A stretch of 64,000 nt of DNA from Geodermatophilus dictyosporus (GCF_900115505.1 NZ_FOWQ01000005.1:62001-126000); one strand, 5' to 3'. Counted from the stretch's first letter, positions 51,069-63,527 are shown. A program made the numbers and translations. Notes: generated by a model from the sequence alone, not told the origin.

Positions 51069-51944
51069 TCACCGGGCCGGAGCAACGGCGTCGAGGACGG
51101 CGAGGACGTCCCGCGTGGCCGCGACGTCGTGCACGCGGAGCAGGGTGGCTCCTCGCTGGACCGCCACGACGGCCGCGGCCAGGGAGCCGGGCAGCCGGTC
51201 CGCCACGGTCCGCCCGGTGAGCTGCCCGAGCACCGACTTCCGGGACAGCCCCACCATGACCGGGACGCCCAGGCAGGTGAACGCGTCGAGCGACGCCAGG
51301 AGTGCGACGTCGTGCGTCAGCGTCTTGCCGAACCCGAACCCCGGGTCCACCACGAGGTGCTCCTGCCGGATGCCGGCACCGAGGCAGGCACGCACCCGCT
51401 CGGCCAGGAAGGTGCGCACGTCCACGACGACGTCCCGGTACCGCGGGTCCTCCTGCATGGTCTCCGGCGACCCCTGCACGTGCACGAGGCACACCGGCAC
51501 GCCCAGCTCCGCCGCGGCCTCGAGAGCTCCCGGCGACCGCAGCGCCCGGACGTCGTTGACCATGCTCGCCCCGGCCGCCACGGCTGCCCTCATGACCTCG
51601 GGACGCGAGGTGTCCACGGAGAGCGGTACCGGGACCTGCCGGCTCAGGGCCTCGACCACCGGGACGACGCGGTCCAGCTCCTCGGCGAGGGTCGGCGGGC
51701 GCGAGCCGGGTCGGGTGGACTCCCCGCCGACGTCGACGAGGTCGGCCCCTTCGGCGGCCAGGGTGCGCCCGTGCTCGACGGCCCGGTCGACGTCGACGAA
51801 GCGCCCGCCGTCGGAGAAGGAGTCGGGGGTCACGTTGAGGACGCCGCAGACCAGCGGCGCTCTGGTCGCGAGCACCCGGTCGAGGGGGTGCGGTGAGGTG
51901 CCGGTGGCCGCGGGCGTGCGGTCGGCCAACGCCGTGCCGGTCAT
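51069..51944 (-). CDS. folP: dihydropteroate synthase (folP), in one-carbon operon
   Basis: 291-residue TIM-barrel enzyme joining pterin pyrophosphate and p-aminobenzoate in folate synthesis. All signatures are present: GVLNVTPDSFSDGG, VGGESTRPGSRP, VDTSRPEV, MVNDVRAL, DPGFGFGKT, GLSRKSVLG and RVHDV. It is the last gene of the glyA-sox-dmgO operon, 39 bp after dmgO. No other folate biosynthesis genes are adjacent, so it is probably an extra, pathway-dedicated copy that raises THF supply for methylene-THF-forming demethylases. The housekeeping copy would be elsewhere. Confidence 0.92.
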   Translation of the reverse strand: MTGTALADRTPAATGTSPHPLDRVLATRAPLVCGVLNVTPDSFSDGGRFVDVDRAVEHGRTLAAEGADLVDVGGESTRPGSRPPTLAEELDRVVPVVEALSRQVPVPLSVDTSRPEVMRAAVAAGASMVNDVRALRSPGALEAAAELGVPVCLVHVQGSPETMQEDPRYRDVVVDVRTFLAERVRACLGAGIRQEHLVVDPGFGFGKTLTHDVALLASLDAFTCLGVPVMVGLSRKSVLGQLTGRTVADRLPGSLAAAVVAVQRGATLLRVHDVAATRDVLAVLDAVAPAR

Positions 51945-51983
51945 CTGGCTGCTCCGTCTCCTCGGCGTCCGGCAGGTCCTCCC

Positions 51984-54455
<2,472 letters not shown>

Positions 54456-54477
54456 TCAGCTCCTGACTGACGGCGGG

Positions 54478-55068
54478 TCAGCGGTCGTGGGTGGGGGTGG
54501 TCGTGAACTCGAGGGCCGCGTCGAGCAGCCAGTCGGCCAGGTAGCCGGCGAACGACGACCGCACGAGGACGACGACGTCGTCGGCGGCGTCGAAGAGGGC
54601 CAGGAGGACGACGCCGGCCTGGCCCAGCGTCGTCTGCGCGCTGCTCCCCCGCCCGAACACCCGCGGGTGCAGGTCGATCGAGCAGCCCTTGGCCAGGACG
54701 TCGCGCACCCGTGCACCCGTCAGCCGCAGGCCGATCCGCTGCGCGGAGACGTCGGTCGCGGATCCGCCCAGCGGGAGGACGGCGGCGCGGACCCGGGCCT
54801 CGAGCTCCTCCGGCGTCTCCGTGGTGCTGCTGAGCAGCCACTCGTCGGGGCCCAGCCAGACGGCCCGCCCCGTGCCGGCCGGCACCCAGGTGCCGGGAGC
54901 CGTCGGCAGGTCGACGCCCAGGGCCGCCGACGCCGCGGCGCCGACCGTGCCGAGCCGGACGTCGACCATCGCGACGTACGGCTCGACGGCGATCCGCACG
55001 GTGTCGGGCAGGCGCTCGAGGGCGTCGGTCCACGCGTCGAGCGGGGAGGTGCGCAGCAGCTCAGCCAT
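54478..55068 (-). CDS. soxG: sarcosine oxidase gamma subunit
   Basis: 196 residues of the SoxG family. Matching parts: WLGPDEWLLSS, VSAQRIGLRLTGARVRDVLAKGCSIDLHP (the usual GA..VL..GC..DL motif) and a closing SFAGYLADWLLDA. The gamma subunit packs near the folate-binding domain in the heterotetramer. The ATG overlaps the soxA stop by eight bases, so subunits are translated in sequence. Confidence 0.9.
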   Translation of the reverse strand: MAELLRTSPLDAWTDALERLPDTVRIAVEPYVAMVDVRLGTVGAAASAALGVDLPTAPGTWVPAGTGRAVWLGPDEWLLSSTTETPEELEARVRAAVLPLGGSATDVSAQRIGLRLTGARVRDVLAKGCSIDLHPRVFGRGSSAQTTLGQAGVVLLALFDAADDVVVLVRSSFAGYLADWLLDAALEFTTTPTHDR

Positions 55069-57919
55069 CGCGACGGGCTCCTTCGGGATCGACCAGCACC
55101 GGACCGGTGACCTCGACCGGGACGAGGGTGCCGTCGACGGGGACGTGGACGGTCTCGCCGATGCGCTCCCGGCCGCCCTTGACCAGAGCCAGGGCGAAGG
55201 GGCGGGCGAGCTCGGCGCTGCGGTAGCTGGAGGTGACGTGGCCGAGCATCGGGACCGGCGGGGGCGGCAGCCGGCCGTCGGTGCGGAACTCCACGATCTG
55301 CGAGCCCTCCGGCAGGACGGTCTGCCGGTCCACGGGGAGCAGCCCCACCAGGTGCTTGCGCAGCGGGTCCTGGTTGGCCGGACGGGCGAAGGAGCGCTTG
55401 CCGACGAAGTCGGGCTTCTTCTTCGAGACCGCCCAGGCCATGCCGAGGTCGTGCGGGGTGACGGTGCCGTCGGTGTCCTGCCCGATGATCGGGTAACCCT
55501 TCTCCGCGCGCAGGACGTGCATGGTCTCCGTGCCGTACGGCGTGATGCCGTACGGGCGGCCGGCGTCGAGCAGCCGCTGCCACACCGCGACCGCGTACCA
55601 GGGGTTGACGTAGACCTCGAAGGCCAGCTCGCCGGAGAAGCTGATCCGGGCCAGCCGGACCGGCACCCCGTCGAGGGTGGTGTCCCGCCAGGTCATGAAC
55701 GGGAAGGCCTCGGCGGAGACGTCCACCTGCGGGAAGACCGCGCCGACGACGTCGCGGGAGCGCGGGCCGACGACCGGGAAGGTGCACCACTGCTCGGTGA
55801 CCGAGGTGCAGTGGACCCGCAGGTCCGGCCACTCGGTCTGGACCCACTCCTCCATCCAGTCGAGGACCTTGGCCGCGCCGCCGGTGGTGGTGAGGACCAG
55901 GAAGCGGTCCTCGGCCAGCCGCAGCACCGTGCCGTCGTCGATCACCATGCCGTCGACGCCGCACATGACCCCGTAGCGGACCGAACCGACCTTCAGGCTG
56001 CTCATCAGGTTCGTGTAGAGCCGGTCCAGCAGGACGGCGGCGTCCGGGCCCTGGACGTCGATCTTGCCGAGCGTGGAGCCGTCGAGGATCCCGACGCCGG
56101 TGCGGGCCGCGGCGCACTCCCGGAGGACCGCGGCCTCCATGTCCTCGCCGGGCCGCGGGTAGTGGCGGGGGCGCTTCCACTGGCCGACGTCCTCGAAGAC
56201 CGCGCCCGCCGCCACGTGCCACTCGTGCAGGGCGGTGACCCGCTCGGGGTCGAAGAGCCGGCCGCGGTCGCGGCCGGCCAGCGCGGCGAAGGCCACGGGC
56301 GTGTAGGGCGGACGGAACGTGGTCGTCCCGGTGTCCTGCACCGGGATCGCGAGCAGCTCGGCGGTGATCCCGGAGGTGAGGACCCCGGAGGTCTTGCCCT
56401 GGTCGTGCGCGGTCCCGATCGTCGTGTAGCGCTTGACGTGCTCGATGGAGCGCAGGCCGGCGCCGATCGCGCGGGCGATGTCGGCGACCGTCGCGTCGCG
56501 CTGCAGGTCCACGAACGAGGTGCTGCCGTCGGCGCCCGAGGTGTCCGGCACCCGCCACAGCACCAGGGGCGGGGTGGGGACGGCGGACTCCGGGGCGGTG
56601 GGCAGCCGGTCGTCGGCCGCCGGCGGGCCGGCCAGCGTGGCGCGGGCCACGCGCTGCCCGTCGGTCAGGCAGCCGGCCAGGTCGGGCACACCGGCAGCGG
56701 AGCCGGCCACGGCCAGGCCGTCGAGCTCCTCCCCGGGGAGGAAGGCGCCGAGGGCCGCGTCGTAGCGGAGCCGGCCGCGGGCCTGGCTGAACAGGTGGAC
56801 CGCGGGGTTCCAGCCCCCGCTGACCAGGAGCAGGTCGCAGGTGATCGCGCTGCCGGCGCCGACCTCGCCGTCCGCGAACGGGGCGACGAGGGCGTGCGTG
56901 ATCCGCTCGGCGCCCCGCGTGCCGGTCACGACGGCGCCGGACAGGACGCGGATGCCGGCGCGCTCACACTCCGCGCGGCGCGGCGAGCCCTCCGGCCGGG
57001 CGTCGACCACCGCCTGCACGTGCACACCCGCGCGGTGCAGGTCGAGGGCGGCGTCGTAGGCGCTGTCGTTCGTGGTGAACACGACGGCCTCGCGGCCGGG
57101 CAGCACGCCGTAGCGGTGCAGGAACGTGCGGGCGGCGCCGGCGAGCATGATCCCCGGCCGGTCGTTGTCGGCGAAGACGACCGGGCGCTCGTGCGCCCCC
57201 GTCGCGACGACGATCGAGCGCGCCCGGATGCGCCACACCCGCTGGCGGGAGACGTGCTTGGGCGCGGCGGCACCGAGGTGGTCGGTGCGCCGCTCCAGCG
57301 CCAGGACGAAGCCGTCGTCGTAGCTGCCGAAGGCGGTGGTGCGCTGCAGGTGCAGCACCTCGGGGAGGCCGGCCAGCTCGGCGACCGCCGCGGCGACCCA
57401 CTGCAGCGCGGGGGCGTCGTCGAGCCGCTCGGTGCCCGACAGCAGCGAGCCGCCGGCCTCGGACTGCTCGTCGACGAGCGCGACGCGGGCACCGGCCCGC
57501 GCGGCGGTGAGCGCGGCGGCCAGCCCCGCGGGTCCGGCACCCACGACCAGCACGTCGACGTGGTGGTGGACCGCGTCGTAGCGGGCGGAGTCGGGGACGT
57601 CGGCGAGGCGGCCCTGCCCCGGCAGGCCGTGGGCGGCCAGCCCCTCGTGGAGTTCGACGGTGGTGGCCAGGAGCATCGGCTCGGGGAAGGGCTCCTCGAT
57701 CTGCACCAGGCCGCCCGGGTCCTCGGCCCAGGCGGCGGCGATGCCGCGCGGCCGGCCGAGCTTGATGCTCGTGGCGATCTGGTGCCGGCCGTTCGCGAGC
57801 AGCGCCGAGGCCAGCGTGTCGCCGGGGTGACCGCGAAGGGTCTGCCCGTCGAAGGTGAACTCGACGGTGGTGGCGCGGTCGATGCGGCCGCCCGTCGAGG
57901 TGCGGAAGGGACTCGTCAC
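55061..57919 (-). CDS. soxA: sarcosine oxidase alpha subunit
   Basis: 952 residues, normal for the heterotetrameric enzyme. Order of domains: a 2Fe-2S-ferredoxin-like fold without cluster (VEFTFDGQTLRGHPGDTLASAL), a NAD-binding region (VLVVGAGPAGLAAAL), then a C-terminal GcvT-like folate-binding half (LDGSTLGKIDVQGPDAAVLLDRLY ... EKGYPIIGQDTDGTVTPHDLG). The whole complex converts sarcosine, THF and O2 to glycine, 5,10-methylene-THF and H2O2. Start GTG overlaps the soxD stop (GTGA). soxG follows with an eight-base overlap. Confidence 0.95.
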   Translation of the reverse strand: MTSPFRTSTGGRIDRATTVEFTFDGQTLRGHPGDTLASALLANGRHQIATSIKLGRPRGIAAAWAEDPGGLVQIEEPFPEPMLLATTVELHEGLAAHGLPGQGRLADVPDSARYDAVHHHVDVLVVGAGPAGLAAALTAARAGARVALVDEQSEAGGSLLSGTERLDDAPALQWVAAAVAELAGLPEVLHLQRTTAFGSYDDGFVLALERRTDHLGAAAPKHVSRQRVWRIRARSIVVATGAHERPVVFADNDRPGIMLAGAARTFLHRYGVLPGREAVVFTTNDSAYDAALDLHRAGVHVQAVVDARPEGSPRRAECERAGIRVLSGAVVTGTRGAERITHALVAPFADGEVGAGSAITCDLLLVSGGWNPAVHLFSQARGRLRYDAALGAFLPGEELDGLAVAGSAAGVPDLAGCLTDGQRVARATLAGPPAADDRLPTAPESAVPTPPLVLWRVPDTSGADGSTSFVDLQRDATVADIARAIGAGLRSIEHVKRYTTIGTAHDQGKTSGVLTSGITAELLAIPVQDTGTTTFRPPYTPVAFAALAGRDRGRLFDPERVTALHEWHVAAGAVFEDVGQWKRPRHYPRPGEDMEAAVLRECAAARTGVGILDGSTLGKIDVQGPDAAVLLDRLYTNLMSSLKVGSVRYGVMCGVDGMVIDDGTVLRLAEDRFLVLTTTGGAAKVLDWMEEWVQTEWPDLRVHCTSVTEQWCTFPVVGPRSRDVVGAVFPQVDVSAEAFPFMTWRDTTLDGVPVRLARISFSGELAFEVYVNPWYAVAVWQRLLDAGRPYGITPYGTETMHVLRAEKGYPIIGQDTDGTVTPHDLGMAWAVSKKKPDFVGKRSFARPANQDPLRKHLVGLLPVDRQTVLPEGSQIVEFRTDGRLPPPPVPMLGHVTSSYRSAELARPFALALVKGGRERIGETVHVPVDGTLVPVEVTGPVLVDPEGARRDG

Positions 57920-58230
57920 GGGGCTGTTCCCTCCTCGCGCGACCTCGCGAGCTCGGTCACGCCCGGCTTCGGGTCATCGAGGCGGTAGACGCGCTCGAAG
58001 CGGTAGGTGGCGGTGTCGCGGATCGCGTTGAACCAGCGGCGGCAGCCGGCGCTGTGGTTCCAGCGCTCGGCGAAGCGGCCCTTGGGGTTGTCGCGGAAGA
58101 AGACGTAGTGCGCCCACTCCTCGTCGGAGAGCTCGGCGGGGCTGTCCGGGTAGGGGACGTGGGCCTGGCCGCCGTAGTGGAACTCGACCTCCTCGCGGGG
58201 GCCGCACCACGGGCACGCGATGAGTTGCAC
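57916..58230 (-). CDS. soxD: sarcosine oxidase delta subunit
   Basis: 104 residues, the small zinc-binding subunit. Ligands appear as CPWCGPREE, the His in GGQAHVPYP or nearby, and HSAGCRRWF. The sequence WAHYVFFRDNPKGRFAERW is diagnostic. GTG 58230 has AGGAGT upstream. It lies between soxB and soxA, 31 bp after soxB, in the standard BDAG order. Confidence 0.94.
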   Translation of the reverse strand: MQLIACPWCGPREEVEFHYGGQAHVPYPDSPAELSDEEWAHYVFFRDNPKGRFAERWNHSAGCRRWFNAIRDTATYRFERVYRLDDPKPGVTELARSREEGTAP

Positions 58231-58261
58231 GGGAGACTCCTGGGTGGGCTGGGCGAGGGCG

Positions 58262-59494
58262 TCAGTGGGCCACGGCAGCCGCGCCGTGCTCGTCGACGAG
58301 CGCGCCGGTGACGAAGCGGTCGAGGGTGAACGGCGCCACGTACGGGTGGGGCTCGTCGTGGGCGATGGTGTACGCCAGGGCCGAGCCGATGCCGGGCGTG
58401 GCCTTGAACCCGCCGGTGCCCCAGCCGCAGTTGAGGTAGACGTTGTCGTAAGGGGTCCGCCCGACGATCGGCGAGGCGTCGGGGCTGACGTCGACGATGC
58501 CGCCCCAGGTGCGCAGCAGGTGCGCCCGCGCGAACACCGGGAAGAGCTCGACGGCGGCGGCCATCTGGCGCTCGATGACGTGGAAGGCGCCGCGCTGGCC
58601 GTAGCCGTTGTAGGAGTCGACGCCGGCGCCCATGACCAGCTCGCCCTTGTGCGCCTGCGAGACGTACACGTGGACGGCGTTGGACATGACCACCGTGGGG
58701 TGCACCGGCTCGAGCAGCTCGGAGACCAGCGCCTGCAGCGGGTGGCTCTGCACCGGGACGCGGATGCCGAGCATGCCGGTGAGCACGGAGGTGTGGCCGG
58801 CTGCGCAGAGGGCCACGGTGCCCGCGCCGATGGTGCCGCGGGTGGTCCGCACCCCGGTGACCCGGTTGCCGTCGGTGGTGAACCCGGTGACCTCGCAGTC
58901 CTGGACGAGGTCGACGCCGGCCTCGTCCGCGCGGCGGGCGAAGCCCCAGGCCACGTAGTCATGCTTGGCGATGCCCGCGCGCGGCTGGTACGTCGCCCCC
59001 AGGACCGGGTAGCGGATGTCGGTCGAGGTGTTGACGACCGGGCAGACCTTGCGGACCTCGTCCGGCTCCAGCCACTCCGCGTCGACGCCGTTGAGCTTGT
59101 TCGCCTCGACCCGGCGCACGCTGTCACGGACGTCCTGCAGGGTGTGGGCGAGGTTGAGCACGCCGCGCTGGCTGAACAGGATCGGGTAGCCGAGGTCCTC
59201 CTCGAGCCCCTCCCACAGCTTCAGCGCGTGCTCGTAGATGGCCGAGCTCTCGTCCCAGAGGTAGTTGGAGCGGATGATCGTGGTGTTGCGGGCCATGTTG
59301 CCGCCGGCCAGCCAGCCCTTCTCCAGCACCGCCACGTTCGTGATGCCGTGGTTCTTGGCCAGGTAGTGCGCCGTGGCCAGGCCGTGCCCGCCGCCTCCGA
59401 CGATCACCACGTCGTAGGAGCGCTTCGGCTCCGCGTCACGCCAGAGACGGTCCGGGTGCTCGGGCAGGTCCGCGCCGGGGGTGCGGGGGCTCAT
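58262..59494 (-). CDS. soxB: sarcosine oxidase beta subunit
   Basis: 410-residue flavoprotein subunit with the active site. FAD binding [18 protein letters not shown] at residues 29-46, then [15 protein letters not shown]. His178 ([11 protein letters not shown]) is at the place where FMN is bound covalently in the Stenotrophomonas enzyme. The C-terminal FAD motif is [14 protein letters not shown]. The ATG overlaps the glyA stop (ATGA). It oxidises sarcosine at the FAD; electrons pass to FMN and oxygen. Confidence 0.95.
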   Translation of the reverse strand: MSPRTPGADLPEHPDRLWRDAEPKRSYDVVIVGGGGHGLATAHYLAKNHGITNVAVLEKGWLAGGNMARNTTIIRSNYLWDESSAIYEHALKLWEGLEEDLGYPILFSQRGVLNLAHTLQDVRDSVRRVEANKLNGVDAEWLEPDEVRKVCPVVNTSTDIRYPVLGATYQPRAGIAKHDYVAWGFARRADEAGVDLVQDCEVTGFTTDGNRVTGVRTTRGTIGAGTVALCAAGHTSVLTGMLGIRVPVQSHPLQALVSELLEPVHPTVVMSNAVHVYVSQAHKGELVMGAGVDSYNGYGQRGAFHVIERQMAAAVELFPVFARAHLLRTWGGIVDVSPDASPIVGRTPYDNVYLNCGWGTGGFKATPGIGSALAYTIAHDEPHPYVAPFTLDRFVTGALVDEHGAAAVAH

Positions 59495-60813
59495 CGGGGG
59501 ACCTCCGTCAGGTCGGGGTAGAGCGGGTGGCGGTCGGCCAGCCGGGTGACCCGCGTGCGGAGCCGGGCCAGCTCCTCGTCCCCGGTGTCGGGGCGGAGGG
59601 CGGCGGCGATCACGTCGGCGACCTCGGCGAAGTCGTCGAGGCCGAAGCCGCGGGCCGCCAGCGCGGGGGTGCCGATGCGGACCCCGGAGCTGACCATGGG
59701 CGGGCGGGGGTCGAAGGGCACCGCGTTGCGGTTGACGGTGATGCCGGTGGCGTGCAGCCGGTCCTCGGCCTGCCGGCCGTCGAGCTCCGACCCGCGCAGG
59801 TCGACCAGGACGAGGTGGACGTCGGTGCCGCCGCTGACCACGTCGACGCCGGCCGCCCGGGAGTCCGGTGCCAGCAGCCGGTCGGCCAGGATCCGGGCGC
59901 CGGCGAGCGTCCGCTCCTGGCGCTCGCGGAACGCGGGCTCGCCGGCCAGCTTGAAGGCCACCGCCTTGGCGGCGATCACGTGCTCCAGGGGCCCGCCCTG
60001 CTGGCCGGGGAAGACCGAGGAGTTGAACTTCCTGGCCAGCTCGCCCGTGGCCAGGATGACGCCGCCGCGCGGACCGCCGAGGGTCTTGTGGGTGGTCGAG
60101 GTGACCACGTGCGCGTGCGGGACGGGCGAGGGGTGCAGTCCGGCGGCCACCAGTCCTGCGAAGTGGGCCATGTCGACCATCAGGTAGGCGCCGACCTCGT
60201 CGGCGATCCGCCGGAACTCGGCGAAGTCCAGCTGCCGCGGGTAGGCCGACCAGCCGGCGATGACGAGCCTGGGCCGGCGCTCGTGCGCCAGTTGCTCGAC
60301 CTCGGCCATGTCCACGCGGTGGTCGTCGGGCCGCACGTGGTAGGCCGCGACGTCGTAGAGCTTGCCGGAGAAGTTCAGCTTCATCCCGTGGGTCAGGTGA
60401 CCGCCGTGCGCCAGGTCCAGCCCCAGGATGGTGTCCCCGGGCTGCAGGAGCGCCGACATCGCCGCCGCGTTGGCCTGCGCACCGGAGTGCGGCTGCACGT
60501 TGGCGTACTCGGCGCCGAACAGCGTCGTCAGCCGGTCGATGGCCAGCTGCTCGACGACGTCGACGTGCTCGCAGCCCCCGTAGTAGCGCCGGCCGGGATA
60601 GCCCTCGGCGTACTTGTTGGTCAGCACCGACCCCTGGGCCTGCATCACCGCGACCGGGGCAGAGTTCTCGCTGGCGATCATCTCCAGCGTGGTCTGCTGC
60701 CGGGTCAGCTCGGCGGCGATCGCCTCGAAGACCTCCGGGTCGGTGGCCTCCAGCGACCGGTCGAGCCAGCGGCCGGGAGCCGTCGGCGGAGCCTCGTCGA
60801 TCTGGACGGCCAT
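59491..60813 (-). CDS. glyA: serine hydroxymethyltransferase
   Basis: 440-residue PLP enzyme that joins glycine with methylene-THF to give serine, using both products of sarcosine oxidase. The PLP lysine is Lys243 in [13 protein letters not shown]; the ENSAP and [18 protein letters not shown] segments are invariant family regions. I start at ATG 60813 (GAGGGG eight bases upstream); an ATG at 60840 is too near the operator and has no binding site. It opens the operon glyA-soxBDAG-dmgO-folP. A housekeeping glyA is probably elsewhere. Confidence 0.95.
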   Translation of the reverse strand: MAVQIDEAPPTAPGRWLDRSLEATDPEVFEAIAAELTRQQTTLEMIASENSAPVAVMQAQGSVLTNKYAEGYPGRRYYGGCEHVDVVEQLAIDRLTTLFGAEYANVQPHSGAQANAAAMSALLQPGDTILGLDLAHGGHLTHGMKLNFSGKLYDVAAYHVRPDDHRVDMAEVEQLAHERRPRLVIAGWSAYPRQLDFAEFRRIADEVGAYLMVDMAHFAGLVAAGLHPSPVPHAHVVTSTTHKTLGGPRGGVILATGELARKFNSSVFPGQQGGPLEHVIAAKAVAFKLAGEPAFRERQERTLAGARILADRLLAPDSRAAGVDVVSGGTDVHLVLVDLRGSELDGRQAEDRLHATGITVNRNAVPFDPRPPMVSSGVRIGTPALAARGFGLDDFAEVADVIAAALRPDTGDEELARLRTRVTRLADRHPLYPDLTEVPR

Positions 60814-60847
60814 GCCGTGATCCCCTCTGTCGGAATTCATGACGAGA

Positions 60848-60879
60848 ACTGGTATATCAGTCGTCCAACAATCTAGGGT
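60848..60879. promoter_or_regulatory. second putative GntR operator with mscR promoter
   Basis: ACTGGTATATCAGT (60848-60861) is a near-palindrome whose core TGGTATATCAG is identical to 50247-50257. On the plus strand TAGGGT (60874-60879) is a good -10 for mscR, and the operator overlaps its -35 position. On the minus strand it lies just upstream of glyA. Confidence 0.65.
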
Positions 60880-60997
60880 GACGTCGGGCAGGGGTCAAGG
60901 GGTGGCTGGACCGTCGTCCGGCAGCGCTCCTGCACCGGACACCCGTCCCCACCGGCGCGACCCGCTCGCGCATCTCCAGGAGAGGAGCTCCACCGCC

Positions 60998-62089
60998 ATG
61001 ACCTACGAGGTGAAGGGCGTCGTCGCCCGCAGCAAGGGTGCCCCGGTGACCGTCGAGACGATCCTCGTGCCGGACCCCGGGCCCGGTGAGGCGATCGTCG
61101 ACGTGCAGGCCTGCGGCGTCTGCGCCACCGACCTGCACTACCGCGAGGGCAACATCAGCGACGACTTCCCGTTCCTGCTCGGCCACGAGGCCGCCGGGGT
61201 CGTCTCGGCGGTCGGCGACGGCGTGACGGACGTGGCCGTCGGCGACTACGTCGTCCTCAACTGGCGGGCGGTGTGCGGGCAGTGCCGCGCCTGCCTCAGG
61301 GGCGAGCCGCAGTACTGCTTCGACACCCACAACGCCGCGCAGAAGATGACCCTGGCCGACGGCACGGAGCTGTCCCCGGCACTGGGCATCGGCGCGTTCG
61401 CCGGGAAGACGCTCGTCCACTCCGGGCAGTGCACGAAGATCGACCCCGCCGCCCCGGCCACCGCCGCCGGGCTGCTCGGCTGCGGCGTCATGGCCGGCGC
61501 CGGTGCCGCGATGAACACCGGCGCGGTCAGGCGGGGCGAGAGCGTGGCCGTCTTCGGCTGCGGCGGGGTCGGCGACGCCGCCATCGCGGGCGCGAAGCTC
61601 GCCGGGGCGACCACGATCGTCGCCGTCGACGTCGAGGACCGGAAGCTCGAGTGGGCGAGGCAGTTCGGCGCCACCCACACCGTGAACTCGAAGGAGACCG
61701 ATCCGGTCGAGGCGATCAGGGCCCTGACCGGCGGCTTCGGCGTCGACGTCGCCATCGACGCCGTCGGCCACCCGAAGGTCTTCGAGCAGGCGTTCTACGC
61801 CCGCGACCTCGCCGGCCGCGTCGTCATGGTCGGCGTGCCCGCCCCGGACGTGCGCATCGAGCTGCCGGCCATCGAGGTCTTCGGCCGGGGCGGGGCGATC
61901 AAGTCGTCCTGGTACGGCGACTGCCTGCCGTCCCGCGACTTCCCGATGCTGGTCGACCTGTACCTGCAGGGCCGCTTCCCGCTCGACGAGTTCGTCGGCG
62001 AGGCCATCGGCCTCGACGACGTGGAGGAGGCCTTCGACGACCTGCGCCGGGGCGAGGTGCTGCGCTCGGTCGTGGTGCTCGACAAGTGA
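60998..62089 (+). CDS. mscR: S-(hydroxymethyl)mycothiol dehydrogenase
   Basis: 363-residue zinc alcohol dehydrogenase of the mycothiol-dependent formaldehyde dehydrogenase group. Catalytic zinc ligands: Cys39 (ACGVCATD) and His63 (GHEAAG). The structural zinc has four Cys at 93, 96, 99 and 107. NAD-binding: [18 protein letters not shown], with the Asp in [10 protein letters not shown] selecting NAD. It oxidises the formaldehyde-mycothiol adduct, needed when betaine demethylation releases formaldehyde. ATG 60998 follows GAGGAG. It is divergent from glyA and shares its operator region. Confidence 0.92.
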   Translation: MTYEVKGVVARSKGAPVTVETILVPDPGPGEAIVDVQACGVCATDLHYREGNISDDFPFLLGHEAAGVVSAVGDGVTDVAVGDYVVLNWRAVCGQCRACLRGEPQYCFDTHNAAQKMTLADGTELSPALGIGAFAGKTLVHSGQCTKIDPAAPATAAGLLGCGVMAGAGAAMNTGAVRRGESVAVFGCGGVGDAAIAGAKLAGATTIVAVDVEDRKLEWARQFGATHTVNSKETDPVEAIRALTGGFGVDVAIDAVGHPKVFEQAFYARDLAGRVVMVGVPAPDVRIELPAIEVFGRGGAIKSSWYGDCLPSRDFPMLVDLYLQGRFPLDEFVGEAIGLDDVEEAFDDLRRGEVLRSVVVLDK

Positions 62090-62535
62090 GCGCCCGCATC
62101 GAGAAGGCCGTCGTCAGCGGGGTGTCCAGCCTCGACGGGCAGGACTTCGACGTCGACGACGACGTCTGGCTCGTCGGCGACGACGAGGAGGTGCTCGTGA
62201 TCGACGCCCCGCACCGGGTCGGGCCGATCGTCGAGGCCGTCGGCGGCCGGCGGGTGACCGCGATCGCGCTCACCCACGGGCACGACGACCACGTCACCGC
62301 CGCCGTCGACCTGCGCGAGGCCACCGGCGCGCCGATCTGGTCCCACCCCGCCGACCAGATGCTGTGGGACGTGGTCCACGGCGGGCCCGGCGCCACCGGC
62401 CGCAGCTCCGGCGACCACCCGACGATCGTGCGATCCATCCGGGACACGCTGCCGCCCCTCCCCGGGGACACGGTCGTCAGGACCGGCCACGGTGACGACA
62501 CGACGATCGCCGCGGAGGCGGGCCGTGCCGGTTGA
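62086..62535 (+). CDS. shortened MBL-fold protein linked to mscR
   Basis: 149 residues. The first 97 match the MBL hydrolase usually encoded after mscR (about 208 residues), including THGHDDH, and the last 50 match its end (TGHGDDTTI). About 55-60 residues between are missing: the third metal His motif (HTPGHS type) and the metal-bridging Asp motif (GDTLF type). The junction is near 62377-62382. The frame is intact, so this is an in-frame deletion and the product is probably inactive in metal-dependent hydrolysis. GTG overlaps the mscR stop. MBL partners of MscR are thought to process S-formylmycothiol; this step may be lost here. Confidence 0.8.
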   Translation: MSARIEKAVVSGVSSLDGQDFDVDDDVWLVGDDEEVLVIDAPHRVGPIVEAVGGRRVTAIALTHGHDDHVTAAVDLREATGAPIWSHPADQMLWDVVHGGPGATGRSSGDHPTIVRSIRDTLPPLPGDTVVRTGHGDDTTIAAEAGRAG

Positions 62536-63454
62536 GGTGCGAGGCGGGTCCCGCGCACCGAGCAGGACCCACCCGCCTACTCCGGTCCACCGCGGACCGC
62601 GGCGGCGGTCCTCGGCCGCGCTGGAGCAGGCGCTGCGGGAGGCGAGCTACGAGGTCCTACCGCTGCGCGGGACCGAGGAGTCGGTCGTCGAGCACGTCCC
62701 CCCGAGCGTGCCCCTCACCGTGACGGTGACCGAGGCCAAGGGCCTGACGCCCACGCTCGACCTGGCGGAACGCCTGTCCGGTCACGGGTTCACGGTGACC
62801 CCTCACCTGGCCGCCCGACTCGTCCGCGACGCCGCCCACCTGTCCGACGTCGTCGCACGCCTCCACGCCGCGGACGTCGACAGCGTGTTCGTCGTCGGGG
62901 GCGACGCCCCCGATCCTGCCGGAGAGTCCCCCGACGCCCTCGGTCTGCTCGAGGCGCTGGAGACCGCCGGACACTCCTTCCGGCACGTGGGGATCGGCGG
63001 CCATCCCGAGGGACACGGTCACATCAGCACGGCACTGATCGAGCGCGCCCTCGAACGGAAGACCCCGCACGCCACCCACGTCATCACGCAGCTGTGCTTC
63101 TCCGCCCCGACGACGACGACCTGGGCACGGAACGTCGCGCTGCGGGGCGTCGACCTGCCGGTCCGGATCGGTCTCCCCGGCGCGGTGACGCGGCAGAAGC
63201 TGGTGCGCATCTCGGCCGGCCTCGGGCTCGGGCAGTCGGCCCGCTTCCTGTCGAGGCAGCACAGCCTGTTCTGGCGCTTCTTCCTGCCGCACGGCTACCG
63301 GCCGGATCGGCTCGTCGACGGTCTCGCGCACACCCTCGGGGATCCCGAGCACCACCTGCGGGGCTTCCACTTCTCCACCTTCAACGAGGTGGCGCGGACG
63401 GAGGCGTGGCGGCAGGACCGGCTGGCTCGCCTGTCCGACGCAGGCACGGGGTAG
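62525..63454 (+). CDS. methylenetetrahydrofolate reductase-like protein
   Basis: 309 residues of the MTHFR TIM-barrel family. Supporting stretches are VTVTEAKGLTPTLDLAERL at the N-terminus, LAARLVRDAAHLSDVVARLHA, VFVVGGDAPDP, HVGIGGHPEGH, and QLCFSAPTTTTWARNVALRGV followed by RIGLPGAVTRQKLV. The start is GTG 62525, with GGAGG seven bases upstream. It overlaps the end of the MBL gene by 11 bp. The protein is diverged from the housekeeping MetF; it may reduce methylene-THF or act in its removal after demethylation. The N-terminal 20 residues are poorly conserved. Confidence 0.82.
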   Translation: MPVEVRGGSRAPSRTHPPTPVHRGPRRRSSAALEQALREASYEVLPLRGTEESVVEHVPPSVPLTVTVTEAKGLTPTLDLAERLSGHGFTVTPHLAARLVRDAAHLSDVVARLHAADVDSVFVVGGDAPDPAGESPDALGLLEALETAGHSFRHVGIGGHPEGHGHISTALIERALERKTPHATHVITQLCFSAPTTTTWARNVALRGVDLPVRIGLPGAVTRQKLVRISAGLGLGQSARFLSRQHSLFWRFFLPHGYRPDRLVDGLAHTLGDPEHHLRGFHFSTFNEVARTEAWRQDRLARLSDAGTG

Positions 63455-63475
63455 CGGAGGCTCCGCTCAGCGCAC

Positions 63476-63514
63476 CGAGGGGCCGGGAGGACGTCGTCCT
63501 CCCGGCCCCTCGGG
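63476..63514. terminator. 18-bp bidirectional terminator
   Basis: CCGAGGGGCCGGGAGGAC (63476-63493) and its perfect complement (63497-63514) flank three bases. It lies between the convergent MTHFR-like and Rieske genes. Confidence 0.75.
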
Positions 63515-63527
63515 AGCGGGTCCGGCC

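Noticed and set aside
60814-60840. Upstream ATG at 60840 as the glyA start
   Set aside because: No ribosome-binding site, and it would begin beside the operator; ATG 60813 has GAGGGG at proper distance.
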